Assembly: GCA_030619215.1 (NCBI GenBank)
Contig: JAUXBV010000181.1
Location: 1-6,941, forward strand
Reading direction: 5' to 3'
DNA from: Fibrobacterota bacterium
Lineage (GTDB): Bacteria; Fibrobacterota; Chitinivibrionia; Chitinivibrionales; JANQEN01
Length of the DNA stretch: 6,941 nt
The stretch's first letter is position 1; every line of letters begins with the position of its first letter. The notes beneath the pieces were generated by a model. It saw only the letters and a program-made list of their open reading frames with translations, ran no database searches and was not told the origin of the DNA. This document shows, piece after piece, positions 1-5,261 of this stretch. A program made the translations under genes and the position numbers.

Positions 1-26
1 CCTATGTTTTCATTTCTTTTTGACAT
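1..26 (-). CDS. Possible start of rplJ (ribosomal protein L10), cut by window edge
   Basis: An ATG at 24-26 (minus strand) opens a frame reading MSKRNENI to the window edge. It lies 54 bp after the rplA stop and has an AGAGG Shine-Dalgarno-like sequence about 10 nt upstream (37-41). In most bacteria rplJ follows rplA, so L10 is the expected gene. Eight codons cannot identify a protein, and rplJ is often preceded by a longer leader, so the true start could lie beyond the window. The AGG of the possible ribosome site sits in the loop of a small GATAA/TTATC hairpin (31-45). Confidence 0.35.
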
Positions 27-80
27 AGTAGATAAACCTCTTATCTGTATTCCCTAATTTTTTTTATGGTGATTTTATCA

Positions 81-770
81 CTATTTTAAATCCGCAATTT
101 TTATCTTTAACCCCTGTCCCATAGTACTTGACAAAGTAACTTTTTTAACATATGTTCCCTTTGCACTCGGTGGTTTCGCTTTATAAACAGCGTCCATAAA
201 TGCTTTGGTATTTTCAACAAGGTTTTGCTGGCTAAATGATACTTTGCCGAGAGAAGCATGAAGAATCGCACCCTTTTCAACTCTGAAGTTAACTTTGCCT
301 TTCTTGGCGTCTTTTATCACCTTGCCAACATTCATAGTGACCGTACCTACTTTCGGGTTCGGCATTAAACCGCGTGTCCCGAGGATCTTCCCAAGTTTCC
401 CGACAACTTTCATCATATCAGGGGTGGCAACAACTGTATCAAACTCCAGCCAGCCTCCCTTTATCTTCTCAGCCAGTTCCTCTCCCCCAACATAGTCAGC
501 GCCTGCTTCCTTCGCCTCTTTTTCCTTATCCCCCTGTGCAAAAGCGAGTACGCGGATTGTTTTGCCCAGGCCATGGGGCAGTACGACCGTACTTCGAACT
601 GTCTGATCACTTTTCCGGGGGTCAACACCGAGATTAACCGCTATATCCAAAGCCTCATCAAACTTGACGTGTGAATTTTGTTTGATGAAATCAATAGCAT
701 CTGTCAAGGTATATTCCTGCGTTCTTGAAACTTTCCCGTGAGCTTCACGCCAATTTTTTCCACGCTTCAT
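81..770 (-). CDS. rplA: 50S ribosomal protein L1
   Basis: This is ribosomal protein L1, 229 aa, the usual length for bacterial L1. It binds 23S rRNA at the mobile L1 stalk and helps release deacylated tRNA from the E site. In E. coli it also represses translation of its own rplK-rplA message. The N-terminus (KRGKNWREA) is family-typical, and the signature [15 protein letters not shown] lies at residues 131-145, followed by the Lys-rich [15 protein letters not shown] stretch. The ATG at 770 has a GGAG about 10 nt upstream and gives the family-standard start. The gene sits 33 bp after rplK, as in the canonical operon. The stop codon TAG begins a small GTGAT-AAA-ATCAC hairpin (69-81) that lacks a U-tract and is not a convincing terminator. 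Confidence 0.98.
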   Translation of the reverse strand: MKRGKNWREAHGKVSRTQEYTLTDAIDFIKQNSHVKFDEALDIAVNLGVDPRKSDQTVRSTVVLPHGLGKTIRVLAFAQGDKEKEAKEAGADYVGGEELAEKIKGGWLEFDTVVATPDMMKVVGKLGKILGTRGLMPNPKVGTVTMNVGKVIKDAKKGKVNFRVEKGAILHASLGKVSFSQQNLVENTKAFMDAVYKAKPPSAKGTYVKKVTLSSTMGQGLKIKIADLK

Positions 771-803
771 AGTAATAGCACTCCAAATTCAAATAGCTTT
801 CCC

Positions 804-1226
804 TTAAACGACATCAACACCCATGCTTCGTGCTGTACCTGCAATAATTTTCACTGCGGCATCAACATCCATGGCGTTTAAGTCCTGCATTTTTATTTCA
901 GCAATTTTCTTCAATTGATCCTTTTTTATAGAACCCACTTTCTCCTTATTCGGCACTCCGGAACCTTTCTGGATGCCAAGCTCCTTAAGAATAAGTACCG
1001 CAGCAGGAGGTGTCTTTGTAATAAAAGAGAAAGAGCGGTCAGCATAAACGGTAATGACAACCGGAATAATCATACCGTTTGCATCTTTTGTCTTTGCATT
1101 AAATGCCTTACAGAATTCCATTATATTCACGCCATGCTGTCCAAGCGCCGGACCTACCGGAGGAGCCGGGTTCGCCTTTCCTCCAGGGATCTGCAGCTTT
1201 ATCTGGCTAATAACCTTCTTTGCCAA
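804..1226 (-). CDS. rplK: 50S ribosomal protein L11, TTG start
   Basis: Ribosomal protein L11, 140 aa and full length. With L10/L12 it forms the GTPase-associated centre on 23S rRNA helices 43/44, and it is needed for RelA activation. Visible landmarks are [20 protein letters not shown] (residues 10-29), the [13 protein letters not shown] segment (31-43) and the C-terminal [10 protein letters not shown] (128-137). The start codon is TTG (1224-1226). It gives exactly the family N-terminus MAKKV and is preceded by AAGGA with 9 nt spacing; there is no ATG at this position. The gene lies 32 bp after nusG and 33 bp before rplA. If L1 feedback operates here, its site would have to fit within the short nusG-rplK spacer or the start region; I see no obvious mimic. 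Confidence 0.97.
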   Translation of the reverse strand: MAKKVISQIKLQIPGGKANPAPPVGPALGQHGVNIMEFCKAFNAKTKDANGMIIPVVITVYADRSFSFITKTPPAAVLILKELGIQKGSGVPNKEKVGSIKKDQLKKIAEIKMQDLNAMDVDAAVKIIAGTARSMGVDVV

Positions 1227-1258
1227 AATCAGGTTTCCTTTCAGTAATTAATTAACTG

Positions 1259-1801
1259 TTACGTTAACGGGTTTACATGAACAAAATCAACCTCAACAGG
1301 GGTGGACCGTCCAAATACACTCACCATGACTTTCACCTTACCCTTTTCAGGATGAATTTCATCAACCGTCCCATCAAAATCCTTAAACGGTCCCTCCTTG
1401 ATTTTTACCGCATCACCAATTTCAAACGGAACTTCTGAAACCTGTTTTCGGGCGCTTTTTTCCGTCTGTCCCAGGATGCGATTCACTTCCTCTTCCCGCA
1501 GCGGCTGTGGATTCCCTCCTCCAACAAAGCCTGTTACACCATTAACACTCTGGACAAAATGCATGGCCTCTCTGCTAAGATTCATTTCAATGAGGACATA
1601 ACTTGGAAAAAACTTTCTTGTCGTCCTAACTTTTTTACCACCCCTTAATTGTACAACCTCCTGGGTTGGGCTCAGAACCCGAATTATCATACCGTCAAGA
1701 TCACCGGAATCAATAAATTCCTGGATGTACTGGACAACTTTAGTCTCCTGCCCGGTGTAGGTCTGTATTGCGTACCAACTGAATTCTTTTTTATTCGCCA
1801 T
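1259..1801 (-). CDS. nusG: Transcription elongation/antitermination factor NusG
   Basis: NusG, 180 aa, within the normal range (about 175-185) and without the large insertion seen in some lineages. It binds RNA polymerase through its NGN domain and links it to Rho or ribosomal protein S10 through the KOW domain. The NGN domain covers about residues 7-115, with WYAIQTYTGQE near the start and FFPSYVL at 64-70. The KOW domain spans about 125-178 and begins PFEIGDAVKIKEGPFKDFDG. The ATG at 1801 is preceded by AAGG with 8 nt spacing. It follows secE by 19 bp and precedes rplK by 32 bp, the standard secE-nusG-rplK-rplA order, so it is probably co-transcribed with them. Confidence 0.98.
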   Translation of the reverse strand: MANKKEFSWYAIQTYTGQETKVVQYIQEFIDSGDLDGMIIRVLSPTQEVVQLRGGKKVRTTRKFFPSYVLIEMNLSREAMHFVQSVNGVTGFVGGGNPQPLREEEVNRILGQTEKSARKQVSEVPFEIGDAVKIKEGPFKDFDGTVDEIHPEKGKVKVMVSVFGRSTPVEVDFVHVNPLT

Positions 1802-1820
1802 GAAATAAACCTTGATTAAG

Positions 1821-2009
1821 CTATATACTTAATAAAAAACCGATTACCCTGCTGAGTATCAGGTCGAATCCCCAAACAACCAGTGCAAGTATTATACTAA
1901 AGATAACCACCAGTGTTGTTGCACTTGTCACTTCTTCTCTTTTCGGCCAGGATACTTTGGCCATCTCAGCCTGAACACCTTTTAGATATTTAATAATTCT
2001 TTTTATCAT
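1821..2009 (-). CDS. secE: Preprotein translocase subunit SecE
   Basis: SecE, 62 aa, the short single-span form typical of most bacteria (E. coli has three spans). It clamps the SecY channel in the inner membrane. The amphipathic cytoplasmic helix (residues 2-18) is followed by the family hallmark KVSWPKREEV (18-27) and one hydrophobic span of roughly residues 29-55. I chose the ATG at 2009 (MIKRIIKYLK). The longer reading from 2057 would put its first codons inside tRNA-Trp and lacks homology-like sequence there. The Shine-Dalgarno is weak (TAAG). The gene begins 21 bp after tRNA-Trp and ends 19 bp before nusG. Confidence 0.95.
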   Translation of the reverse strand: MIKRIIKYLKGVQAEMAKVSWPKREEVTSATTLVVIFSIILALVVWGFDLILSRVIGFLLSI

Positions 2010-2030
2010 AAAAATCTTAGTTTTGTTAAG

Positions 2031-2104
2031 CAGGCCTGGAGGGACTCGAACCCCCAACCAATGGTTTTGGAGACCACTACTCTAACCACTTGAGCTACAG
2101 GCCT
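2031..2104 (-). tRNA. trnW: tRNA-Trp(CCA)
   Basis: A 74-nt cloverleaf. The acceptor stem AGGCCTG/CAGGCCT is perfect, the D stem is GCTC/GAGT, and the anticodon stem GTGGT/ACCAT encloses the loop CTCCAAA with anticodon CCA. The T arm is GGGGG-TTCGAGT-CCCTC. The discriminator is G73, the expected identity base for bacterial tRNA-Trp. The 3' CCA is not encoded (the next bases are CTT). The gene sits between rpmG (58 bp upstream) and secE (21 bp downstream), so it must be cut out of an mRNA precursor if the operon is read through. Confidence 0.96.
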
Positions 2105-2162
2105 ATATTAAACCACTCCCTCATACAAAGAATGAGATTATAATTAAGTGAATATTTTTGAA

Positions 2163-2315
2163 CTACTTTGTTTCTTTATGTACCGTCCTTTTCCGCTCAA
2201 AGGGACAATACTTTATATATTCCAAACGCCCTGAGTGGGTACGTTTGTTTTTTGTGGTAGAGTAGTTCCTCTGCTTACACGATGTACACTCTAAAATTAC
2301 TTTATCTCTTGCCAT
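2163..2315 (-). CDS. rpmG: 50S ribosomal protein L33, three-cysteine zinc-site variant
   Basis: A 50-aa protein starting [13 protein letters not shown] and ending TVHKETK, a clear L33 of the large ribosomal subunit. The first zinc-ribbon pair is intact (Cys10, Cys13). In the second pair Cys37 is present but the position three residues later, where the Cys of the four-cysteine form sits, is Glu40 ([10 protein letters not shown]). So it has three of the four ligands and either binds zinc differently or not at all. The segment [10 protein letters not shown] (16-25) is typical. The ATG at 2315 has only a weak GGA about 9 nt upstream. The position between tuf and tRNA-Trp/secE is the classic place for rpmG. 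Confidence 0.95.
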   Translation of the reverse strand: MARDKVILECTSCKQRNYSTTKNKRTHSGRLEYIKYCPFERKRTVHKETK

Positions 2316-2365
2316 TCTAAATCCATTTTAGTATAAGATGCGAATGTAATTGATTTACCCTAACC

Positions 2366-2406
2366 CAGCTAAGCTGTTTTAATCCCGCAAAGCGGGGGAC
2401 TAAAAC
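2366..2406 (-). repeat. Palindromic element in the tuf-rpmG spacer
   Basis: On the plus strand 2376-2406 is a near-palindrome. The outer arms GTTTTA (2376-2381) and TAAAAC (2401-2406) enclose a CCCGC-AAA-GCGGG hairpin (2384-2396), with a few unpaired bases between. It abuts a second perfect inverted repeat, CAGCTAAGCTG (2366-2376). No U-tract follows on either strand, so it is not a standard intrinsic terminator. A related motif, TTTAGTCCC followed by a GC hairpin, recurs at 4545-4564. Confidence 0.6.
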
Positions 2407-2412
2407 CTTAAC

Positions 2413-2495
2413 GAAATAATTTCCTGCCGCGATATGTGTACAAGGTGCCAGCTTGTCTGGTACAAGGCGCCAATTTGTTGGTAGAAAATTATTTC
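2413..2495 (-). other. Structured spacer: long stem enclosing two tandem hairpin repeats
   Basis: Seen directly: left arm GAAATAATTTCCTGCC (2413-2428) and right arm GGTAGAAAATTATTTC (2480-2495) are complementary at 14 of 16 positions; in minus-strand RNA one of the two mismatches becomes a G-U pair. Between them lie two direct repeats, 2438-2459 and 2460-2480, both starting GTACAAGG. Each can fold on its own: ACAAG/CTTGT in the first, ACAAG/TTTGT in the second, a change that keeps pairing as a wobble on the plus strand. A partial third copy of the core (AAGGTAC, 2497-2503) lies nearer tuf. The region begins 18 bp after the tuf stop. A role in mRNA processing, stability or attenuation is inference. 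Confidence 0.5.
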
Positions 2496-2512
2496 CAAGG
2501 TACTAACCCTTT

Positions 2513-3703
2513 TTATTCAATAATATCGGTTACAACACCAGCGCCAACAGTGCGGCCTCCCTCGCGTATCGCAAAGCGGACCTCCTTCTCCATCGCAATC
2601 GGCGCTATCAACTCCACACTCAATTCCGCATGATCGCCCGGCATGATCATCTCTACACCCTCTGCAAGCTTAATCGATCCCGTAACGTCCGTCGTGCGAA
2701 AATAAAACTGCGGACGGTATCCGCTGAAAAACGGTGTGTGCCGGCCACCCTCGTCCTTGGACAACACATAAACATTCGCCTTAAAATTCTTGTGAGGGGT
2801 TATCGACTTGGGCTTCGCAAGCACCATACCACGCTCAACTGCCGTCTTATCTATGCCCCGAAGCAAACAACCCACATTATCGCCTGCCTGACCATCATCC
2901 AAAAGCTTCCGGAACATCTCCACACCCGTCACTACCGTCTTCTGAGTATCCTTTATACCTACTATCTCCACCTCATCGCCTACCTTCACAACACCACGCT
3001 CTATACGACCCGTGGCAACTGTGCCACGTCCCGTTATACTGAATACATCCTCGATCGGCATTAAAAACGGCTTGTCAATATCCCGTACCGGCTCCGGTAT
3101 GTAAGTGTCTATCGCTTCAAGAAGCTTATCCAATGACTGTGTTCCCATCTCCGAGGTGTCTCCCTCCAAAGCCTTTAATGCTGATCCCCGAATTATCGGT
3201 ATATCATCTCCCGGAAACTCATAGGCGGTCAACAACTCCCGTACCTCCAACTCAACCAGATCCAGCAACTCCGGATCATCAACCATATCAACCTTGTTCA
3301 AATAAACCACGACACACGGTACTCCCACCTGGCGTGCCAGCAATATATGCTCCCGGGTCTGCGGCATGGGACCGTCCGCTGCACTCACTACCAGTATCGC
3401 GCCATCCATCTGCGCCGCGCCGGTCACCATGTTCTTGATATAATCAGCATGACCGGGACAGTCAACATGGGCATAGTGACGATTCTCAGTCTCATACTCT
3501 ATATGCGCTGTTGCTATGGTTATGCCACGCTCCCTCTCCTCAGGAGCATTATCTATATCATCAAACTTCTTCACCTCAGCAAAACCCTTCGGCGCCTGAT
3601 GAAGAGTTATCGCTGCTGTCAATGTCGTCTTACCATGATCAACATGACCTATCGTCCCCACATTAACATGTGGCTTCGTCCTCGAAAACTTCTCCTTCGC
3701 CAT
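2513..3703 (-). CDS. tuf: Elongation factor Tu
   Basis: EF-Tu, 396 aa and complete. It is the GTPase that delivers aminoacyl-tRNA to the ribosomal A site. The G domain shows the P-loop GHVDHGKT (residues 19-26), switch-I RGIT (59-62), DCPGH (81-85, including the catalytic His85), NKVD (136-139) and SAL (174-176). Domains II and III follow, ending [10 protein letters not shown]. The ATG at 3703 has AGGGG 8 nt upstream. Codon use differs from the neighbours: in the first half almost every Lys is AAG, almost every Glu is GAG and most Ile codons are ATA, whereas rplA prefers AAA and GAA. A consensus-like promoter lies between it and tRNA-Thr(GGT), so it may be transcribed both with the tRNAs and independently. 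Confidence 0.99.
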   Translation of the reverse strand: MAKEKFSRTKPHVNVGTIGHVDHGKTTLTAAITLHQAPKGFAEVKKFDDIDNAPEERERGITIATAHIEYETENRHYAHVDCPGHADYIKNMVTGAAQMDGAILVVSAADGPMPQTREHILLARQVGVPCVVVYLNKVDMVDDPELLDLVELEVRELLTAYEFPGDDIPIIRGSALKALEGDTSEMGTQSLDKLLEAIDTYIPEPVRDIDKPFLMPIEDVFSITGRGTVATGRIERGVVKVGDEVEIVGIKDTQKTVVTGVEMFRKLLDDGQAGDNVGCLLRGIDKTAVERGMVLAKPKSITPHKNFKANVYVLSKDEGGRHTPFFSGYRPQFYFRTTDVTGSIKLAEGVEMIMPGDHAELSVELIAPIAMEKEVRFAIREGGRTVGAGVVTDIIE

Positions 3704-3726
3704 AGTGCAAACCCCTTGAAAAAATT

Positions 3727-3754
3727 ATTATTACTTTGTGTTACTATCTGTCAA
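3727..3754 (-). promoter_or_regulatory. Candidate internal sigma70 promoter for tuf
   Basis: On the minus strand there is a perfect -35 TTGACA (3749-3754), a 16-bp spacer, and -10 AATAAT (3727-3732, 5 of 6 consensus). It lies 13 bp after the 3' end of tRNA-Thr(GGT). Initiation near 3720 would give a leader of about 17 nt that still contains the AGGGG ribosome site. This would let tuf be expressed apart from the tRNA cluster. It rests on motif match alone, in AT-rich DNA. Confidence 0.5.
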
Positions 3755-3767
3755 TTCCACCGTAAAG

Positions 3768-3841
<74 letters not shown>

Positions 3842-3848
3842 TTGACAA

Positions 3849-3921
3849 AGCGGGTGATGAGACTCGAACTCACAACAACCACCTTGGAAGGGTGGGGCTC
3901 TACCAATTGAGCTACGCCCGC
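3849..3921 (-). tRNA. tRNA-Gly(TCC)
   Basis: A 73-nt cloverleaf. Acceptor GCGGGCG/CACCCGC pairs except at 6-67, which is a C-A mismatch. D arm GCTC-AATTGGTA-GAGC, anticodon stem CCACC/GGTGG with loop CTTCCAA and anticodon TCC (reads GGA/GGG). T arm GTGAG-TTCGAGT-CTCAT has a G-U pair at 49-65. The discriminator T73 is as expected for bacterial tRNA-Gly. CCA is not encoded. It lies 12 bp after tRNA-Tyr. Confidence 0.95.
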
Positions 3922-3933
3922 CTGGTATATACA

Positions 3934-4016
3934 TGGGCAGGGGTGGATTTGAACCACCGTAGGCAAAAGCCAATGGATTTACAGTCCATCCCCTTTAACC
4001 CCTCGGGCACCTACCC
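3934..4016 (-). tRNA. tRNA-Tyr(GTA), long variable arm
   Basis: An 83-nt class II tRNA. Acceptor GGGTAGG/CCTGCCC has one T-G wobble. The short D stem CCC/GGG carries the large loop usual for Tyr/Ser/Leu tRNAs. Anticodon stem ATGGA/TCCAT holds loop CTGTAAA with anticodon GTA. A long variable arm (TGGC...GCCTA) follows, then T arm GGTGG-TTCAAAT-CCACC and discriminator A73. CCA is not encoded. It is separated by 41 bp from the upstream tRNA-Thr(TGT) with its CCA, and that spacer holds a small hairpin. Confidence 0.96.
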
Positions 4017-4027
4017 AGAAAATTTAA

Positions 4028-4045
4028 GACCGAACATATCCGGTC
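4028..4045 (-). other. Small hairpin between tRNA-Thr(TGT) and tRNA-Tyr
   Basis: GACCG (4028-4032) and CGGTC (4041-4045) form a perfect 5-bp stem with an 8-nt loop in the spacer between two co-oriented tRNAs. The minus-strand sequence after it is TTAAATTTT, a weak U-tract. It could be an RNA-processing signal or a leaky terminator. Five base pairs in an AT-rich spacer could also be chance. Confidence 0.3.
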
Positions 4046-4057
4046 ATTTTTATCCAG

Positions 4058-4133
4058 TGGAGCCGATGGAGGGATTCAAACCCCCGACCATTCGATTACA
4101 AGTCGAATGCTCTATCAGCTGAGCTACATCGGC
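4058..4133 (-). tRNA. tRNA-Thr(TGT) with encoded CCA and A19/U56
   Basis: A 76-nt cloverleaf including an encoded CCA (4058-4060). Acceptor GCCGATG/CATCGGC is perfect. Anticodon stem TTCGA/TCGAA holds loop CTTGTAA with anticodon TGT (reads ACA and others). Discriminator is T73. The D loop is AGCTGATA, so position 19 is A instead of G. The T loop is TTTGAAT, so position 56 is T instead of the nearly universal C. The two changes are complementary, replacing the G19-C56 elbow pair with A19-U56. It is the first gene of the tRNA-tuf array and the only tRNA in the window that encodes CCA. Confidence 0.95.
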
Positions 4134-4162
4134 ATATTTTCCTTAAAAAATGTCGTTCTAAA

Positions 4163-4189
4163 ATAATAGGTGCTTTTTTAAAATGCCAA
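4163..4189 (-). promoter_or_regulatory. Candidate promoter of the tRNA-tuf operon
   Basis: On the minus strand -35 TTGGCA (4184-4189, 5 of 6) and -10 TATTAT (4163-4168, 5 of 6) are separated by 15 bp; shifting the -10 to TATTTT gives 18 bp. Initiation near 4156 would place the first tRNA about 22 nt downstream, a sensible leader for a stable-RNA operon. AT-rich surroundings make chance matches likely. Confidence 0.4.
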
Positions 4190-4330
4190 GAAAATAATAT
4201 ATAGAATATAAAAAAGTACAATAATTTTGATAAAATATTAATTTTTAAGAAACTACTGTGATTTATCGGGGTAAGATGCACTGATTGCTAAGAGCTATTA
4301 TTGATTTTTATTCCATGGGGCTATATGATA

Positions 4331-4376
4331 GATTATATAAATATTAGGTTATATAAATTAGGTTATATAAATATAG
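4331..4376 (+). repeat. Three tandem copies of a 14-16 bp AT-rich unit
   Basis: Units at 4331-4346, 4347-4360 and 4361-4376 share the core G(A/G)TTATATAAAT; the last two begin GGTTATATAAAT exactly. A near-inverted copy, TATATTATATAACC, lies at 4531-4544 beyond the large palindrome. Function is unknown. Replication slippage or a protein-binding site are both possible. Confidence 0.6.
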
Positions 4377-4426
4377 AAAATAAATATTCAATATATGTAA
4401 CTACTCAGGTATTCCTTGTATAAAGT

Positions 4427-4497
4427 GTCTTTGCGAGCGAAGCGAAGCAATTTCATTTTTCAGACATAGGAGATTGCTCCGCTTCGCTCACAATGAT
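4427..4497. repeat. Large imperfect palindrome (dispersed-repeat type)
   Basis: The arms 4427-4454 and 4470-4497 are 28 nt each, complementary at 23 positions, with a 15-nt loop (4455-4469). The core is TTGCGAGCGAAGCGAAGCAA. This closely matches, from memory, the widespread 'cattgcgagcgaagcgaagcaatc' family of intergenic palindromes seen in many copies in diverse environmental bacteria. Lying downstream of clpP, it could cap the clpP message. Only one copy is in this window, so its repetitive nature is inferred from recognition. Confidence 0.75.
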
Positions 4498-4544
4498 AAG
4501 TGTTTTAATATACACCTGATTATTTACCAATATATTATATAACC

Positions 4545-4564
4545 TTTAGTCCCACACTAGTGGG
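4545..4564 (-). repeat. Hairpin after clpP, related to the tuf-rpmG palindrome
   Basis: TTTAGTCCC (4545-4553) runs into a CCCAC-ACTA-GTGGG hairpin (4551-4564), 23 bp after the clpP stop codon. The same TTTAGTCCC plus GC-hairpin layout occurs on the minus strand at 2384-2404 with a different hairpin sequence. No U-tract follows in the clpP direction, so terminator activity is doubtful. Confidence 0.35.
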
Positions 4565-4586
4565 GTAGATAATTCATACAGAGAAT

Positions 4587-5180
4587 CTAATCGCCTTTTG
4601 AAATCTCATCGATTAATCCATACTCTTTAGCATCTTCAGCAGACATAAATAGATCCCGGTCCGTATCAGCCTCAATATCCTTGAGTGGTTTACCCGTATG
4701 TTTTGAAAGGATCTCATTTAATTTCTGGCGAATCCGCAGCATCTCTTCAGCCTGGATTTGTATATCAGAGGCAGGCCCATACATACTTCCGGAAATCAGA
4801 GGCTGGTGAATCATTACCCGCACATTTTCCCACGCAAATCTCTTACCCTTCTTACCAGCGCACAAAATGACTGCGCCCATGCTCGCTGCCTGTCCTATAC
4901 ATACTGTAGAAATATCTGATTTCGCATAACACATTGCATCATAAATCGCTAATCCTGAAGAGATTGCACCTCCGGGACTATTTAAAAATATTTTGATATC
5001 CTTTTTCTCCAGTCCATCAAAATAGAGTATCTTCTGTACAACCGATCGTGCCATATCATCGTTGATCTCTCCCCACAGGAAAATCTCCCTTCCGGCAAGC
5101 ATCCGCTCATTAATCTCTTTACCGACAAATAATTTTTTAAAATCTTCTACGAAATCCTGTTTATTCTCATTTTTAATCAT
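4587..5180 (-). CDS. clpP: ATP-dependent Clp protease proteolytic subunit ClpP
   Basis: ClpP, 197 aa, the serine peptidase that forms the two-ring barrel fed by ClpX or ClpA/ClpC in the cytoplasm. The fold landmarks are REIFLWGEI (residues 31-39), FLNSPGGAISSGLAIYD (65-81), the nucleophile motif GQAASMGA with Ser100, MIHQP with His125, and DTDRD with Asp176, giving an intact catalytic triad. The loop after HQP is two residues longer than in E. coli ClpP (LISGSMYGPASD). The N-terminus lacks the usual MVVEQTGRGER-like segment, so it may belong to a divergent ClpP branch. The ATG at 5180 has a strong AGGAG 5 nt upstream. No clpX or tig is adjacent. It lies 81 bp after cysS, with its own promoter candidate. 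Confidence 0.97.
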   Translation of the reverse strand: MIKNENKQDFVEDFKKLFVGKEINERMLAGREIFLWGEINDDMARSVVQKILYFDGLEKKDIKIFLNSPGGAISSGLAIYDAMCYAKSDISTVCIGQAASMGAVILCAGKKGKRFAWENVRVMIHQPLISGSMYGPASDIQIQAEEMLRIRQKLNEILSKHTGKPLKDIEADTDRDLFMSAEDAKEYGLIDEISKGD

Positions 5181-5212
5181 AACAACTCCTTATCCGGAAA
5201 TATTGTAATCGA

Positions 5213-5218
5213 ATTATA
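5213..5218 (-). promoter_or_regulatory. Candidate -10 element for clpP
   Basis: A perfect TATAAT on the minus strand in the cysS-clpP spacer, 32 bp before the clpP ATG. The region 16-18 bp upstream is T-rich without a clear TTGACA. It allows independent clpP transcription but is weak evidence in such AT-rich DNA. Confidence 0.3.
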
Positions 5219-5261
5219 AAATAATACTTTTATCTAAAATAAAAATTGGATATTTTTTTAT

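Larger units (their letters stand above)
4134..4586. other. AT-rich gene-free region between clpP and the tRNA-tuf operon
   Basis: About 450 bp with no credible gene on either strand. Reading from the tRNA side, it holds a promoter candidate (4163-4189), very AT-rich sequence without clear structure (about 4190-4330), a short tandem repeat (4331-4376), a large imperfect palindrome (4427-4497), and a sequence resembling the inverted tandem unit next to a GC hairpin (4531-4564). The only frame crossing it (4096-4281, minus) starts in AT-rich sequence and ends inside tRNA-Thr, and is not protein-like. Confidence 0.7.

Noticed and set aside
69..81. GTGAT-AAA-ATCAC hairpin at the rplA stop as an intrinsic terminator
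   Set aside because: The stem is short and AT-rich, and on the coding strand it is followed by an A-run, not a U-run.
2010..2057. Upstream start for secE giving 16 extra residues
   Set aside because: The added codons lie partly in tRNA-Trp; MIKRIIKYLKGVQAEM matches a normal SecE start.
2330..2335. TATACT as a -10 for rpmG
   Set aside because: No recognisable -35 at 16-18 bp, and the start site would leave only a leader of about 8 nt without room for a ribosome site.
4096..4281. 61-aa minus-strand frame (MHLTPINHSS...) upstream of and into tRNA-Thr(TGT)
   Set aside because: It ends inside a well-formed tRNA, sits on AT-rich promoter sequence and has no visible ribosome site; hydrophobicity is explained by composition.
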